Positions 18,359-26,692 are shown, counted from the first letter of the stretch. The stretch: DNA of 64,000 bases from Phocaeicola sartorii JCM 17136 = DSM 21941 (GCF_000614185.1 NZ_BAKM01000028.1:18325-82324), one strand, 5' to 3'. Numbers and translations: made by a program. The notes: generated from the sequence alone by a model not told the origin.

Positions 18359-19369
18359 TCATGGGGCATACGGAGTTAGGTTGCTTGGAATGAGCAGGCG
18401 ATATCCTTTCCCGTGCTCTGTTTCTATTTGGTATTCCGGGAAATTCAGAAGAGCTTTGCGTAGGGTATTGATATGTTTGTTTATTCTGTTATTTAATATG
18501 TTTTTGTCGGTACTGTTTATTTCTACGGGCCACAGTTCTCGGACGATTTCTTCTTTGGATACGAAATGTTTAGGGTTGCCAATTAGTAGTCGCATAATTT
18601 TGAATCCCGAATCCATAGTGATGCATTCTTGGTCGTTTATGTATATTTTCCGTTCCTTTTCATCTACCTTTATGCCTTTTTGCAAGAAGACATTGGTGGG
18701 GACTGTAGGGGAATTTGTGGCTACATTTTCAGTATTTATTTGTTTCGCTTGGGAATGGGAGAATACAAAGGTAGCAATTATAAGGTAAAACACCGCTAAC
18801 CATGTTATTCTTTTATCTCCGTTTTTCCATATTGTTGCTCGGTCACAATCCGCCCACGCCTGTACGGTGACTGTTTTTTTAGCGTCCAAAATTACGGCTT
18901 GTGTGGCAATGGATTTTTGATAAGAAATAGAGTCTTTGTCGCTATATTGTATATCCCCTTTGTGACGATAGATAATGCCTGTACGGCATATTATGTTTTT
19001 CTTGCTTATTTCTTCATTGAATAGTGTATTAAATTTATCGGGGTTCACAGGACGTATTTGAGCCAAGATGTATTGTGTAGCCCATTGATAAGCTAAATAC
19101 TCTTCTACGCTATCTTCGAATATAATATATTCCGGTCCTTCATTACTTGTTATTTTTATTCTATCTACTTTTTTGTTTAGTGATTTGCCGGTATATCGCA
19201 TTTCTTTAAGTTCTCTCCTGTGAAAATCTACGATAATAGTTTTGTTCAAGGCTTCATTCAGGTGTTCTTGTATGTTTTCCTTTCCGGAGTTAAAAAATGA
19301 GACGCATAAACTCACTAGTCCTATTATCAGAAAAAGACCTATTGTTATTTTTCTTTTTATTCTCTTCAT
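18359..19369 (-). CDS. Membrane-anchored winged-helix transcriptional regulator (OmpR-type DNA-binding domain at the C-terminus)
   Basis: 336 residues from the ATG at 19369. The first 8 residues are basic, then a membrane helix (ITIGLFLIIGLVSLCVSFF). About 155 polar residues follow that would be periplasmic. A second helix (RITWLAVFYLIIATFVF, about 185-205) comes next. After a linker, a winged-helix DNA-binding domain begins, with FKIMRLLIGNPKHFVSKEEI, then LWPVE and NKHINTLRKAL, then EHGKGYRLLIP, which is the OmpR/PhoB signature. The layout is ToxR-like but with the DNA-binding domain at the C-terminus. It diverges from two NVEALA peptide genes, and 11-bp spaced GTAAG-type repeats lie between them. 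I infer it senses a periplasmic signal and controls that locus. Confidence 0.75.
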   Translation of the reverse strand: MKRIKRKITIGLFLIIGLVSLCVSFFNSGKENIQEHLNEALNKTIIVDFHRRELKEMRYTGKSLNKKVDRIKITSNEGPEYIIFEDSVEEYLAYQWATQYILAQIRPVNPDKFNTLFNEEISKKNIICRTGIIYRHKGDIQYSDKDSISYQKSIATQAVILDAKKTVTVQAWADCDRATIWKNGDKRITWLAVFYLIIATFVFSHSQAKQINTENVATNSPTVPTNVFLQKGIKVDEKERKIYINDQECITMDSGFKIMRLLIGNPKHFVSKEEIVRELWPVEINSTDKNILNNRINKHINTLRKALLNFPEYQIETEHGKGYRLLIPSNLTPYAP

Positions 19370-19407
19370 CTTTCTTCTTTTCTGCAAAGGTATGAAATGG
19401 AAATAAA

Positions 19408-19520
19408 GTAGAGAAATAAAACTTCTAAAAAAGGGAAGGATTATGCTGGTGCCAACATGATAAGGAGAAAAGTAGAGAAAAAGTAAGAGAAGCCGTGAAA
19501 AGTAAGAGAAAAGTAAGGAT
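19408..19520 (+). promoter_or_regulatory. Array of GTA(A/G)G-type direct repeats between regulator and NVEALA genes
   Basis: GTAGAGAAA occurs at 19408 and 19472, GTAAGAGAA at 19483 and 19502, and GTAAGGATA at 19513. Two pairs (19472/19483 and 19502/19513) are spaced exactly 11 bp, one helical turn, the spacing expected for OmpR/PhoB-type winged-helix dimers. The array lies just upstream of the promoter of the first peptide gene. A further GTAAGAATAGAG occurs at 19932, ahead of the second peptide gene. Confidence 0.5.
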
Positions 19521-19550
19521 AAAAAGGAATAGCTTTTAGTTTTTCCTTTT

Positions 19551-19558
19551 TATTTTTG
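19551..19558 (+). promoter_or_regulatory. Promoter -7 box for the first NVEALA gene
   Basis: TATTTTTG is a perfect TAnnTTTG match, 24 nt before the ATG at 19583. It is directly preceded by the repeat array and a T-rich tract. Confidence 0.55.
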
Positions 19559-19582
19559 TCGCAATAGTAAAACAGATAAAAA

Positions 19583-19807
19583 ATGAAAAAAGTAGGAATG
19601 TTATTTATGGTTGCACTAGTTATTGCAGCGAATGTGTTGAATGTCTTGGAACAGTCCAAAGGTGCTATAGATGAATTGATGTTAAGCAATATAGAAGCTT
19701 TAGCCAATTTTGAATATGTACCTGGTAGATGTTTCGGAGACGGTAATGTGGATTGTCCCGATGGTAGTAAGGTTGCTTATGTGTTAGAACCTTTAGCTTT
19801 GGAGTAG
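19583..19807 (+). CDS. NVEALA-family small secreted peptide
   Basis: 74 residues. A KK-initiated hydrophobic segment (about 4-22) is followed by a short acidic helix and the motif SNIEALAN (residues 35-42), the version here of the family's NVEALA signature. The 33 residues after the motif hold two cysteines (GRCFGDGNVDCPDG) and end in LEPLALE. The paralogue 235 bp downstream shares the layout, including an N-V-x-N-V element before the motif, while the C-terminal parts differ completely. That is the pattern of a conserved leader with a variable product. The function is unknown; NVEALA proteins are known to me as a Bacteroidetes family often found near beta-propeller lipoproteins. Confidence 0.8.
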   Translation: MKKVGMLFMVALVIAANVLNVLEQSKGAIDELMLSNIEALANFEYVPGRCFGDGNVDCPDGSKVAYVLEPLALE

Positions 19808-20041
19808 TTATTGCTTATTAATTGGAGAATAAAAAGAAAGAGTGGAAAGATAATCTTTTTGGGTTAGCGAATGTCTTTTCCATATTTGTTTGGCTCTCCT
19901 TAAAAGGAAAGGAGGATTGATCGATGTAAAAGTAAGAATAGAGAAAAAGCAATGAAGAGTTCTGTTTTTTCCCACGGTGTATCTCTTTCCGATAAAAAGA
20001 GAATTAGAAAATAAAGTAACAACTATAAAAAAATAATAGAG

Positions 20042-20287
20042 ATGAAAAAGAGTATTTGGAAAGTAACTTTGGTTATTGTATTTGCTTTAATGGTAGGTTT
20101 GAATGTGTATAATGTCCAAAAGACGGATATGGAAATGTCCGAATTGGCTTTGGCTAATGTGGAAGCATTGGCTGGCAATGAAGGAGGAAGTGGAGGTTTT
20201 AATTGTTGGTGGGATAGTGTGGATTATATGATTTGTTATTCGGGTGGTGATTGGACTGGATGTCCTTGTGGAAGTCATGAATGGTAA
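20042..20287 (+). CDS. NVEALA-family small secreted peptide, cysteine- and tryptophan-rich
   Basis: 81 residues. The KK-initiated hydrophobic segment (about 5-22), the NVYNV element and the motif ANVEALAGN (38-46) match the family leader. The C-terminal part starts with a glycine/serine run (GGSGG) and then has four cysteines with several aromatic residues: FNCWWD, MICYSGG and GCPCGSHEW. This could allow disulphides or other modification. The preceding 234 bp (19808-20041) contain one more GTAAG repeat (19932) but no clear -7 box, so it may be transcribed from the first peptide's promoter. The function is unknown, and processing at the motif is my inference. Confidence 0.8.
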   Translation: MKKSIWKVTLVIVFALMVGLNVYNVQKTDMEMSELALANVEALAGNEGGSGGFNCWWDSVDYMICYSGGDWTGCPCGSHEW

Positions 20288-20593
20288 TTTTACCGTTGTT
20301 TCAGGTTTGTAAAACTGTTGATGTTAAAATCATTAGCTTAGCTATAACTTCTTTTTATTTATTGGAATTTATATAGAAAGAGGAATAGAATGTTTGATTG
20401 TCAGTATTTTGAAGCTTTATTCGATATATAGTTTATTGATAAACAGGGAAGTATTGTGGCTTATAATATTGGGGTTTATCATATGGTTTTACAAACTATT
20501 GAAATATGATACATATATTTATAACATATATTCCTTGAGGATTATAAATTGATCCTCAAGGAGATAGCTAATTTAACCGTTTAATCCTATTGT
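20288..20593. other. Intergenic region with a stem-loop just before the DUF4221 gene
   Basis: 306 AT-rich bases without a gene. A perfect 11-bp stem (TCCTTGAGGAT 20532-20542, ATCCTCAAGGA 20552-20562) with a 9-nt loop lies 31 nt before the ATG at 20594. There is no T run after it, so it is not a standard terminator. The only GGAG-like sequence upstream of the start overlaps its right arm. Confidence 0.5.
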
Positions 20594-21766
20594 ATGATAA
20601 GAATTCTATGTTGTTTTTGGGTTGCTATCACCTTGTTTTGTTCTTGTAGCCATAATGGGAGGAATTATTCTTTTTTGCTGCATCCTGTCGATTCGTTTCT
20701 GACTTATGCGTTGGATTCAGATGTGAAAATGCCTTTGTTTATTCGTACTTGTACGAGCAGTGACGGCAAGGAATATTTATATTTTCAAAATAGCTATTTG
20801 CCGGAGTTGTTGATTTATGATGTCCATAATGGTAGTTTGGTGAACAAGAATGTTTTTGAGGTGGAAGGAAGCAATGCGGTAAAAGGTGGATTTTTGAATG
20901 GATTTATGATGTCTGACTGCGAGCATATTTATATTGCGGGATTGGCAGATTGCAATCTTTATGAAACGGATACGACGGGGTATATCAAGAAGCGGATGAA
21001 TTATGCAGTTACGTCAGATGGGTATAAGCCGGTTGGTTGTTTTAAAGAAAACGGCACTTTCCAGTTCTTGAATGGAAAACTTTATCTGACTCAAAGCCTT
21101 AATTGGCAACTGGGTGAGGAGGTGATGGAGAAAAGCTCGTTGTTGTGCTGCATAGATACATTATCAGGAAACACAACTTCCTTGCCAATCGCTTTTCCTG
21201 CAATAGACGAACATTTGGTTAGAGGTGCAGCTTCTTCTTTGGCTTTTGAATACAAATGTTGTTTTGATGGGCATCGTTTTGTTTATTCATTCGCTTATAT
21301 GGATGATTTGTTGGTGGTAGATCCTATTGCTTGCAGTGTTGAGTATAAACAAGGTAAAAGTCAGTATGTCGATAACATACAATGTCCTTCTTATCAAGGA
21401 GGCGACGATCAAGTCATGCAAAGACAGATATGTGAAAGTCCTTCTTATGGAAACATACTTTATGATTCGGACAATGAAATCTATTACCGCATTGTATATA
21501 TTCCACAAGAAGTAGAGGCTGGTGTTGAGGCGCTTACCTTGCTTCGGAGCGGAAGAAAACAATTCTCTATACAAATTTTCGATAAACAGCTTACTATGAT
21601 TGGGGAGCATGTGTTTCCTCCCTATACTTATAATTCCAGACTTTGTTTTGTGACAAAGGGTAAATTATATATCAGCACTAATCATGTGATGAACCCTGAT
21701 TATAGCGATGATGTGCTGTCTTTTCAAATGTTTGAACTGGTTGATAAAGCCGGAGGAATCAGATGA
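20594..21766 (+). CDS. DUF4221-type lipoprotein (predicted beta-propeller)
   Basis: 390 residues. The signal peptide ends in the lipobox LFCSC (Cys18). The rest consists of repeating strand motifs (YLYFQNSYLPELLIYDV, HIYIAGLADCNLYE, FLNGKLYLTQ, KLYISTNH), as in six-bladed beta-propellers of the DUF4221 family. It is rich in cysteine for an exported Bacteroides protein (CC pairs at KCCFD and LLCCID). It is the last gene of the NVEALA locus and is co-directional with both peptides. DUF4221 and related propeller lipoproteins commonly neighbour NVEALA genes, so a role in handling or sensing the peptides is plausible but unproven. Confidence 0.72.
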   Translation: MIRILCCFWVAITLFCSCSHNGRNYSFLLHPVDSFLTYALDSDVKMPLFIRTCTSSDGKEYLYFQNSYLPELLIYDVHNGSLVNKNVFEVEGSNAVKGGFLNGFMMSDCEHIYIAGLADCNLYETDTTGYIKKRMNYAVTSDGYKPVGCFKENGTFQFLNGKLYLTQSLNWQLGEEVMEKSSLLCCIDTLSGNTTSLPIAFPAIDEHLVRGAASSLAFEYKCCFDGHRFVYSFAYMDDLLVVDPIACSVEYKQGKSQYVDNIQCPSYQGGDDQVMQRQICESPSYGNILYDSDNEIYYRIVYIPQEVEAGVEALTLLRSGRKQFSIQIFDKQLTMIGEHVFPPYTYNSRLCFVTKGKLYISTNHVMNPDYSDDVLSFQMFELVDKAGGIR

Positions 21767-21771
21767 AATGC

Positions 21772-21837
21772 CGGAAACAACTAGATGTAATATCGGAAAC
21801 AACTAGATGTAATATCGGAAACGACTATATGTAATAC
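21772..21837. repeat. Three tandem 22-bp repeats
   Basis: The unit CGGAAACAACTAGATGTAATAT is present at 21772-21793 and 21794-21815 identically, and at 21816-21837 with three changes. It begins 5 bp after the stop codon of the DUF4221 gene, between two convergent genes. Unit length and copy number are too small, and there is no spacer, for a CRISPR array. Confidence 0.75.
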
Positions 21838-21876
21838 CGGTGGCAACAGCCTCTGTTGACCGTCCGGCGCCTGCTG

Positions 21877-21956
21877 GACGCATATCCATCAGGCACTGAA
21901 CGCATGTCCATCAAGGGGCGGACGCATATCCATCAGCTGCCGGATATGCGTTTTTT
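21877..21956. terminator. Degenerate GACGCATATCCATCA repeats forming a terminator
   Basis: Near-copies of GACGCATATCCATCAG occur at 21877, 21898 (two changes) and 21921. The last copy pairs with GGATATGCG at 21942-21950 to give a 9-bp stem, and TTTTTT follows. It would end plus-strand transcription from the DUF4221 gene. Confidence 0.65.
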
Positions 21957-21981
21957 GTTCCCCGCAGGCTGTTGAGGCAAT

Positions 21982-22584
21982 CTATTCCCCGAACAATACC
22001 TTGTTCAGCCAACGGTTTACATACACATTGGCAAACGCACAACCGATACCGATAGCCGCTCCCGCCACCACATCGCTGGGATAGTGCACCCCTTGGTTCA
22101 TCCGGGCAAAGCCTACCCCGCAAGCCCATACGGCCGAGGGGGCGATAACATACCACTTGGGATACGTGATGGAGAGCGAGGTGGCCAGAGAAAAAGCGGC
22201 TGCCGTGTGCCCCGAAGGAAACGACGGACTGTCTGCATCCGGTGCTCCGTAAGCATGAATCTTATCCGGATACTTTACAAAAGGCCGCTCGCGCCCTATG
22301 ATATGCTTGGCGGCGTATGTAATACCTACCGCCTCAATCACACTGGTTCCCAGGTAAACGGCATCCTTCAGCATCGGCCGGTCTTTCTTGATCAATGCAT
22401 AGATCCCCATGGCAGTAGGAATGCCGACCGGCAAGATGATGCCGCTTTCGGACAGCCCCCGGCTGAGGCCGTGTACATGCCAGCTGTTGATTGTTTTTAA
22501 AGTGTTGATGTCTGCATTCTGTGCCGGAAGGGCAAGTGTAAAGCTTACTGTCAGAAAGAGGAGAATAATTTTTCGTATATCCAT
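21982..22584 (-). CDS. PAP2-type phosphatase
   Basis: 200 residues with a signal peptide (cleaved near LALPAQ) and several hydrophobic segments. The three PAP2 motifs are present: KHIIGRERP (K-x6-R-P, about 112-120), PSFPSGHTAAA (PSGH), and ARMNQGVHYPSDVVAG (R-x5-H-x3-D). The last holds the histidine that becomes phosphorylated. The enzyme removes phosphate from lipid phosphates such as phosphatidate or undecaprenyl diphosphate at the periplasmic face. Which substrate applies cannot be told from the sequence. It is a lone gene, convergent with the DUF4221 gene and divergent from the fumarate reductase operon. Confidence 0.88.
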   Translation of the reverse strand: MDIRKIILLFLTVSFTLALPAQNADINTLKTINSWHVHGLSRGLSESGIILPVGIPTAMGIYALIKKDRPMLKDAVYLGTSVIEAVGITYAAKHIIGRERPFVKYPDKIHAYGAPDADSPSFPSGHTAAAFSLATSLSITYPKWYVIAPSAVWACGVGFARMNQGVHYPSDVVAGAAIGIGCAFANVYVNRWLNKVLFGE

Positions 22585-22675
22585 GTCCGTTTGGTTTTTG
22601 TCCGGTACAAAGATAGGAAAATAATGTAATCCGCATTTACCCTTCCCCGGATTAAAGAATAATTTCCATAATTCC

Positions 22676-22706
22676 TTGTATTATCGCTAGAATTCCTTTA
22701 CTTTTG
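22676..22706 (+). promoter_or_regulatory. Promoter of the fumarate reductase operon
   Basis: TTG at 22676-22678 and TACTTTTG at 22699-22706, 20 nt apart, match the Bacteroides -33/-7 consensus. The leader before the ATG at 22776 is about 60 nt and AT-rich. Confidence 0.7.
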
Positions 22707-22775
22707 CATCGTGAAGACACAGCTTTTAACAGAATTTTTAGTTCTAACAATTAAATAATTTAAATTCAATCATTT

Positions 22776-23462
22776 ATGTGGTTAAGTAATTCATCTATTG
22801 GAAGGAAAGTGGTGATGAGTGTCACAGGTATCGCCCTTGTCCTGTTTCTGACGTTTCACATGGCGATGAACCTTGTTGCGCTCTTCTCGGAAGATGCTTA
22901 CAACATGATTTGTGAATTCCTGGGAGCTAACTGGTACGCGTTGGTTGCAACAGCCGGACTGGGCGCTCTGTTCGTAATCCACATCATCTACGCTTTCTGG
23001 TTGACCATGCAGAACCGTGCGGCTCGTGGTAGCGAACGCTATGCAGTGAATGTCAAACCTAAAACTGTGGAATGGGCATCTCAGAACATGCTTGTTCTGG
23101 GTATTGTTGTCATTGCCGGATTGGCTCTTCACTTTGCCAATTTCTGGTACAAAATGCAGTTTGCCGAAATCATCGGTGTGCATGATTTAGGCGCTTTCGG
23201 CCCTACAGACGGTGCCGCTTACATCCGTGAAACATTCGGATGCCCTGTATTTACAGTGCTTTACCTCATTTGGTTAGCAGCTTTGTGGTTCCACCTGACT
23301 CACGGATTCTGGAGTGCTTTGCAGACACTGGGCTGGAGCAACAAGGTTTGGTTCGAGCGTTGGAAGACTATCGGTAACATCTACTCTACTGTAGTCGTTC
23401 TTGGCTTTGCGGCTGTAGTCGTTATCTTCTTCGTGAAATCACTGGCTTGTGGTGCTTGCTAA
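22776..23462 (+). CDS. sdhC: Succinate dehydrogenase/fumarate reductase cytochrome b subunit
   Basis: 228 residues with five predicted membrane helices. It starts MWLSNSSIGRKVVMSVTG, the typical opening of the Bacteroidetes-type b-subunit. Candidate haem-ligand histidines lie in FLTFHMAMNL, FVIHIIYAF, LALHFANFWY and WFHLTHGFW. A single membrane subunit with two haems serves the quinol site in this enzyme class. It transfers electrons from menaquinol to the FrdA/FrdB head for anaerobic fumarate respiration. It is the first gene of the operon, with frdA 30 bp downstream and a good promoter upstream. Confidence 0.92.
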   Translation: MWLSNSSIGRKVVMSVTGIALVLFLTFHMAMNLVALFSEDAYNMICEFLGANWYALVATAGLGALFVIHIIYAFWLTMQNRAARGSERYAVNVKPKTVEWASQNMLVLGIVVIAGLALHFANFWYKMQFAEIIGVHDLGAFGPTDGAAYIRETFGCPVFTVLYLIWLAALWFHLTHGFWSALQTLGWSNKVWFERWKTIGNIYSTVVVLGFAAVVVIFFVKSLACGAC

Positions 23463-23496
23463 TCGTAAATTGTAAATGATAAAATTGTAAATGAAT

Positions 23497-25454
23497 ATGG
23501 CTACTATAGATTCTAAAATTCCTGAAGGCGCTTTAGCCGAGAAATGGACCAATTATAAAGCTCATCAAAAATTGGTAAACCCTGCCAACAAACGTCGTCT
23601 GGACATCATTGTGGTAGGTACCGGTCTGGCAGGCGCTTCGGCTGCCGCTTCACTGGGTGCTCTGGGTTTCAAGGTGTTAAACTTCTGTATCCAGGACTCT
23701 CCTCGTCGTGCACACTCTATTGCTGCACAGGGAGGTATCAATGCTGCTAAGAATTATCAAAACGATGGTGACTCTGTTTACCGTCTTTTCTACGATACAA
23801 TCAAAGGGGGTGACTACCGTGCACGCGAAGCCAACGTTTACCGTCTGGCCGAAGTGTCCAACGCTATCATCGACCAGTGCGTGGCTCAAGGTGTTCCTTT
23901 CGCCCGCGAATACGGTGGCTTGCTGGACAACCGTTCATTCGGTGGCGCTCAGGTATCACGTACATTCTATGCCCGCGGTCAAACCGGACAGCAGTTGCTG
24001 CTGGGTGCTTATTCTGCATTGAGCCGCGAAGTGCAGCGTGGTAACGTGAAATTGTACACTCGTTATGAAATGCTGGACGTTGTGCTGATCAAGGATAACG
24101 AAGGTGTGGAACGCGCCCGTGGTATCATCGCCCGTAACTTGGTAACCGGTAAGATTGAACGTTTTGCCGCTCATGCGGTAGTGATCGGTACCGGTGGTTA
24201 TGGTAACACTTACTTCTTGTCTACCAACGCGATGGCGTCAAATGGTTCGGCTGCCATGCAGATCTACCGCAAAGGTGCATACTTTGCTAATCCCTGCTTC
24301 GCACAGATCCACCCCACATGTATTCCTGTACACGGTGACAAGCAGTCCAAATTGACTTTGATGTCCGAGTCATTGCGTAATGACGGACGTATCTGGGTTC
24401 CCAAGAAGCTGGAAGATGCCAAGGCATTGCAGGCCGGAACCAAGAAGCCGACCGATATTCCTGACGCCGACCGCGACTTCTACTTGGAACGCCGCTATCC
24501 GGCATTCGGTAACCTGGTTCCCCGTGACGTTGCTTCACGTGCTGCCAAAGAACGTTGCGACGCCGGTTTCGGTGTGAACAACACTGGTCTGGCCGTATTC
24601 CTTGACTTTAAATACGCTATCGACCGTCTGGGTGAGGACGTGGTTCGTGCCCGTTACGGTAACTTGTTCGATATGTACGAAGAAATCACTGACGAGAACC
24701 CGTACAAGACTCCGATGATGATCTTCCGGCTATCCACTACACCATGGGTGGTATCTGGGTTGACTACGAATTGATGACTTCTATCAAGGGTCTGTATGCT
24801 ATCGGTGAAGCCAACTTCTCCGACCATGGTGCCAACCGTCTGGGTGCGTCTGCATTGATGCAGGGATTGGCCGACGGTTACTTCGTATTGCCTTATACCA
24901 TCCAGAACTATCTGGCCGACCAGATCCAGGTTCCGCGTTTCTCAACAGACCTGCCTGAATTTGCTGCTGCTGAAAAGGCTGTGAATGATAAGATTCAGAA
25001 GTTGATGAACATTAAGGGTCATCGTTCTGTAGATTCTATCCACAAGGAATTAGGTCACATCATGTGGGACTTCGTAGGTATGGGACGTACCAAGGAATCC
25101 TTGACCAAGGCACTGGCTCAGCTGAAAGAAGTAAGAAAGACCTTCTGGAGCGACCTTCGCATTCCGGGTGAAGCGAATGAATTGAATGTAGAACTTGAAA
25201 AAGCAATCCGTTTGGCCGACTTCATTGAAATCGGTGAATTGATGGCTTACGATGCTTTGAACCGTGAAGAATCTTGTGGTGGTCACTTCCGTGAAGAACA
25301 TCAGACACCGGAAGGTGAAGCGCTTCGTCACGATGACAAGTTCTCGTATGTAGCTTGTTGGAAGTACACCGGCGAAGGAAAAGAACCTGAGTTGATTAAA
25401 GAAGATCTGAACTATGAGTTCACCAAGGTTCAAACCCGTAACTATAAGTCTTAA
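23497..25454 (+). CDS. frdA: Fumarate reductase/succinate dehydrogenase flavoprotein subunit, frameshifted near 24726
   Basis: About 652 residues when CC at 24726-24727 is read as CCC. That gives [20 protein letters not shown] across the break, the expected family sequence. The Rossmann FAD motif is [18 protein letters not shown]. The flavin-linking His region is [15 protein letters not shown]. Active-site sequence includes HPTCIPVHG and [17 protein letters not shown]. The C-terminal domain has GMGRTKESL and ACWKYTGEG. An in-frame ATG also exists at 23491. The subunit reduces fumarate to succinate (or the reverse) with covalently bound FAD. A real null allele is unlikely in so central a gene, so I treat the break as a sequence error. 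Confidence 0.9.
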
Positions 25455-25474
25455 TTATTAATTGTATAGAAATC

Positions 25475-26230
25475 ATGGATAAAAATATAAGTTTCACACT
25501 GAAAGTTTGGCGTCAGAAAGGTCCTAAGGACAAAGGACATTTTGATACCTTCCAAATGAAAGATATTCCGGGTGATACCTCATTCCTGGAAATGATGGAT
25601 ATCTTGAACGAGCAGCTTATCAATGAAGGTAAAGAACCTATCGTATTCGATCACGACTGTCGCGAGGGTATCTGCGGTATGTGCTCTATGTACATCAACG
25701 GTCATCCTCACGGACCTGCTACAGGTGCTACTACCTGCCAGATTTATATGCGTCGTTTCAAAGATGGTGATACCATTACTGTTGAGCCTTGGCGTTCGGC
25801 CGGTTTCCCGGTCATCCGCGACCTGATGGTAGACCGTGGCGCTTACGACAAGATTATGCAGGCCGGTGGTTATGTGTCAATCAATACCGGTGGTATTCCT
25901 GACGCGAACGCAATTCCTATTCCCAAACCTGTTGCCGATGAGGCTATGGATGCGGCTGCATGTATCGGTTGTGGTGCTTGTGTGGCTGCATGTAAGAATG
26001 GTTCTGCCATGTTGTTCGTTTCTGCAAAGGTCAGCCAGCTGGCACTGTTGCCTCAAGGCAAGGTGGAAGCTGCCCGCCGTGCGAAAGCCATGTTGAGCAA
26101 GATGGACGAACTGGGCTTTGGTAACTGTACAAACACTCGTGCTTGTGAGGCGGAATGTCCGAAGTTGGTTTCTATCAGCAACATCGCTCGTTTGAACCGT
26201 GAATTTATTGCTGCGAAGCTGAAAGACTAA
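25475..26230 (+). CDS. frdB: Succinate dehydrogenase/fumarate reductase iron-sulfur subunit
   Basis: 251 residues. The N-terminal ferredoxin-like domain holds a 2Fe-2S site in [18 protein letters not shown] with a later Cys in GATTCQIYM. The C-terminal domain has [11 protein letters not shown] and [16 protein letters not shown] for the 4Fe-4S and 3Fe-4S clusters. It carries electrons between the b-type membrane subunit and the flavoprotein. It is the third gene of the operon, 20 bp after frdA, and a terminator follows. Confidence 0.94.
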   Translation: MDKNISFTLKVWRQKGPKDKGHFDTFQMKDIPGDTSFLEMMDILNEQLINEGKEPIVFDHDCREGICGMCSMYINGHPHGPATGATTCQIYMRRFKDGDTITVEPWRSAGFPVIRDLMVDRGAYDKIMQAGGYVSINTGGIPDANAIPIPKPVADEAMDAAACIGCGACVAACKNGSAMLFVSAKVSQLALLPQGKVEAARRAKAMLSKMDELGFGNCTNTRACEAECPKLVSISNIARLNREFIAAKLKD

Positions 26231-26256
26231 TCACGGTTAGTTTTACTTGATATTTG

Positions 26257-26290
26257 AGAGTGCCCTGCCTGCTGGCGGGGCACTCTTTTT
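26257..26290 (+). terminator. Terminator of the fumarate reductase operon
   Basis: AGAGTGCCC (26257-26265) pairs with GGGCACTCT (26278-26286), followed by a T run. It lies 27 nt after the frdB stop codon. Confidence 0.85.
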
Positions 26291-26493
26291 ATTGACATGT
26301 CCTGGGTAAAGAGTCATTTCTTTTTGCTCTTATTTTCCAACGGGAAAGAAATGAGCGGCTCTATTATATTGGCAGGGTCATGTTTCATATTCCTTTTTTA
26401 ATCCTGCTTTTTCAATCTAATTGTAATCTTGTGTGCGAAAACGGACGTGTTTGTGAAATAATACTAAATAAAAAGCGAAATTGAATCAAATAG

Positions 26494-26600
26494 TTGGAGA
26501 GAATGGGTGTAAGTTGTACATTTGTCATGTGATTTTTTTCATAGTATTAGATTTAAGGTTAACAAAGGTTGGAGCAAGGCGTTGCTCCTTTTTCTTTTTT
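26494..26600 (+). ncRNA. Candidate small RNA: orphan promoter plus terminator
   Basis: TTG (26494-26496) and TACATTTG (26517-26524), separated by 20 nt, make a near-ideal Bacteroides promoter. About 40 nt after the predicted start (near 26531) a hairpin GGAGCAA/TTGCTCC (26571-26588, loop GGCG) is followed by TTTTTCTTTTTT. No sensible protein fits between them. The predicted transcript is about 70 nt. The rest of the 496-bp gap between frdB and the fucosidase (26291-26493, 26601-26680) shows nothing else I can support. Confidence 0.55.
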
Positions 26601-26692
26601 AAGCCCCTTGTTTTTCTTGTTCTTGTGCTCCCCTTCAGGCTGCCGCTCTTTTTAAATATGCTATATCTTGTTTCTATTCATTGATTTTTTCC

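Noticed and set aside
21772..21936. CRISPR-like array
   Set aside because: The 22-bp units are directly adjacent without spacers, there are only three copies, and no cas gene is present.
26481..26684. 67-codon plus-strand frame in the frdB-fucosidase gap
   Set aside because: It runs through the candidate small-RNA terminator and the poly-T tract, and reads as low-complexity Phe/Leu.
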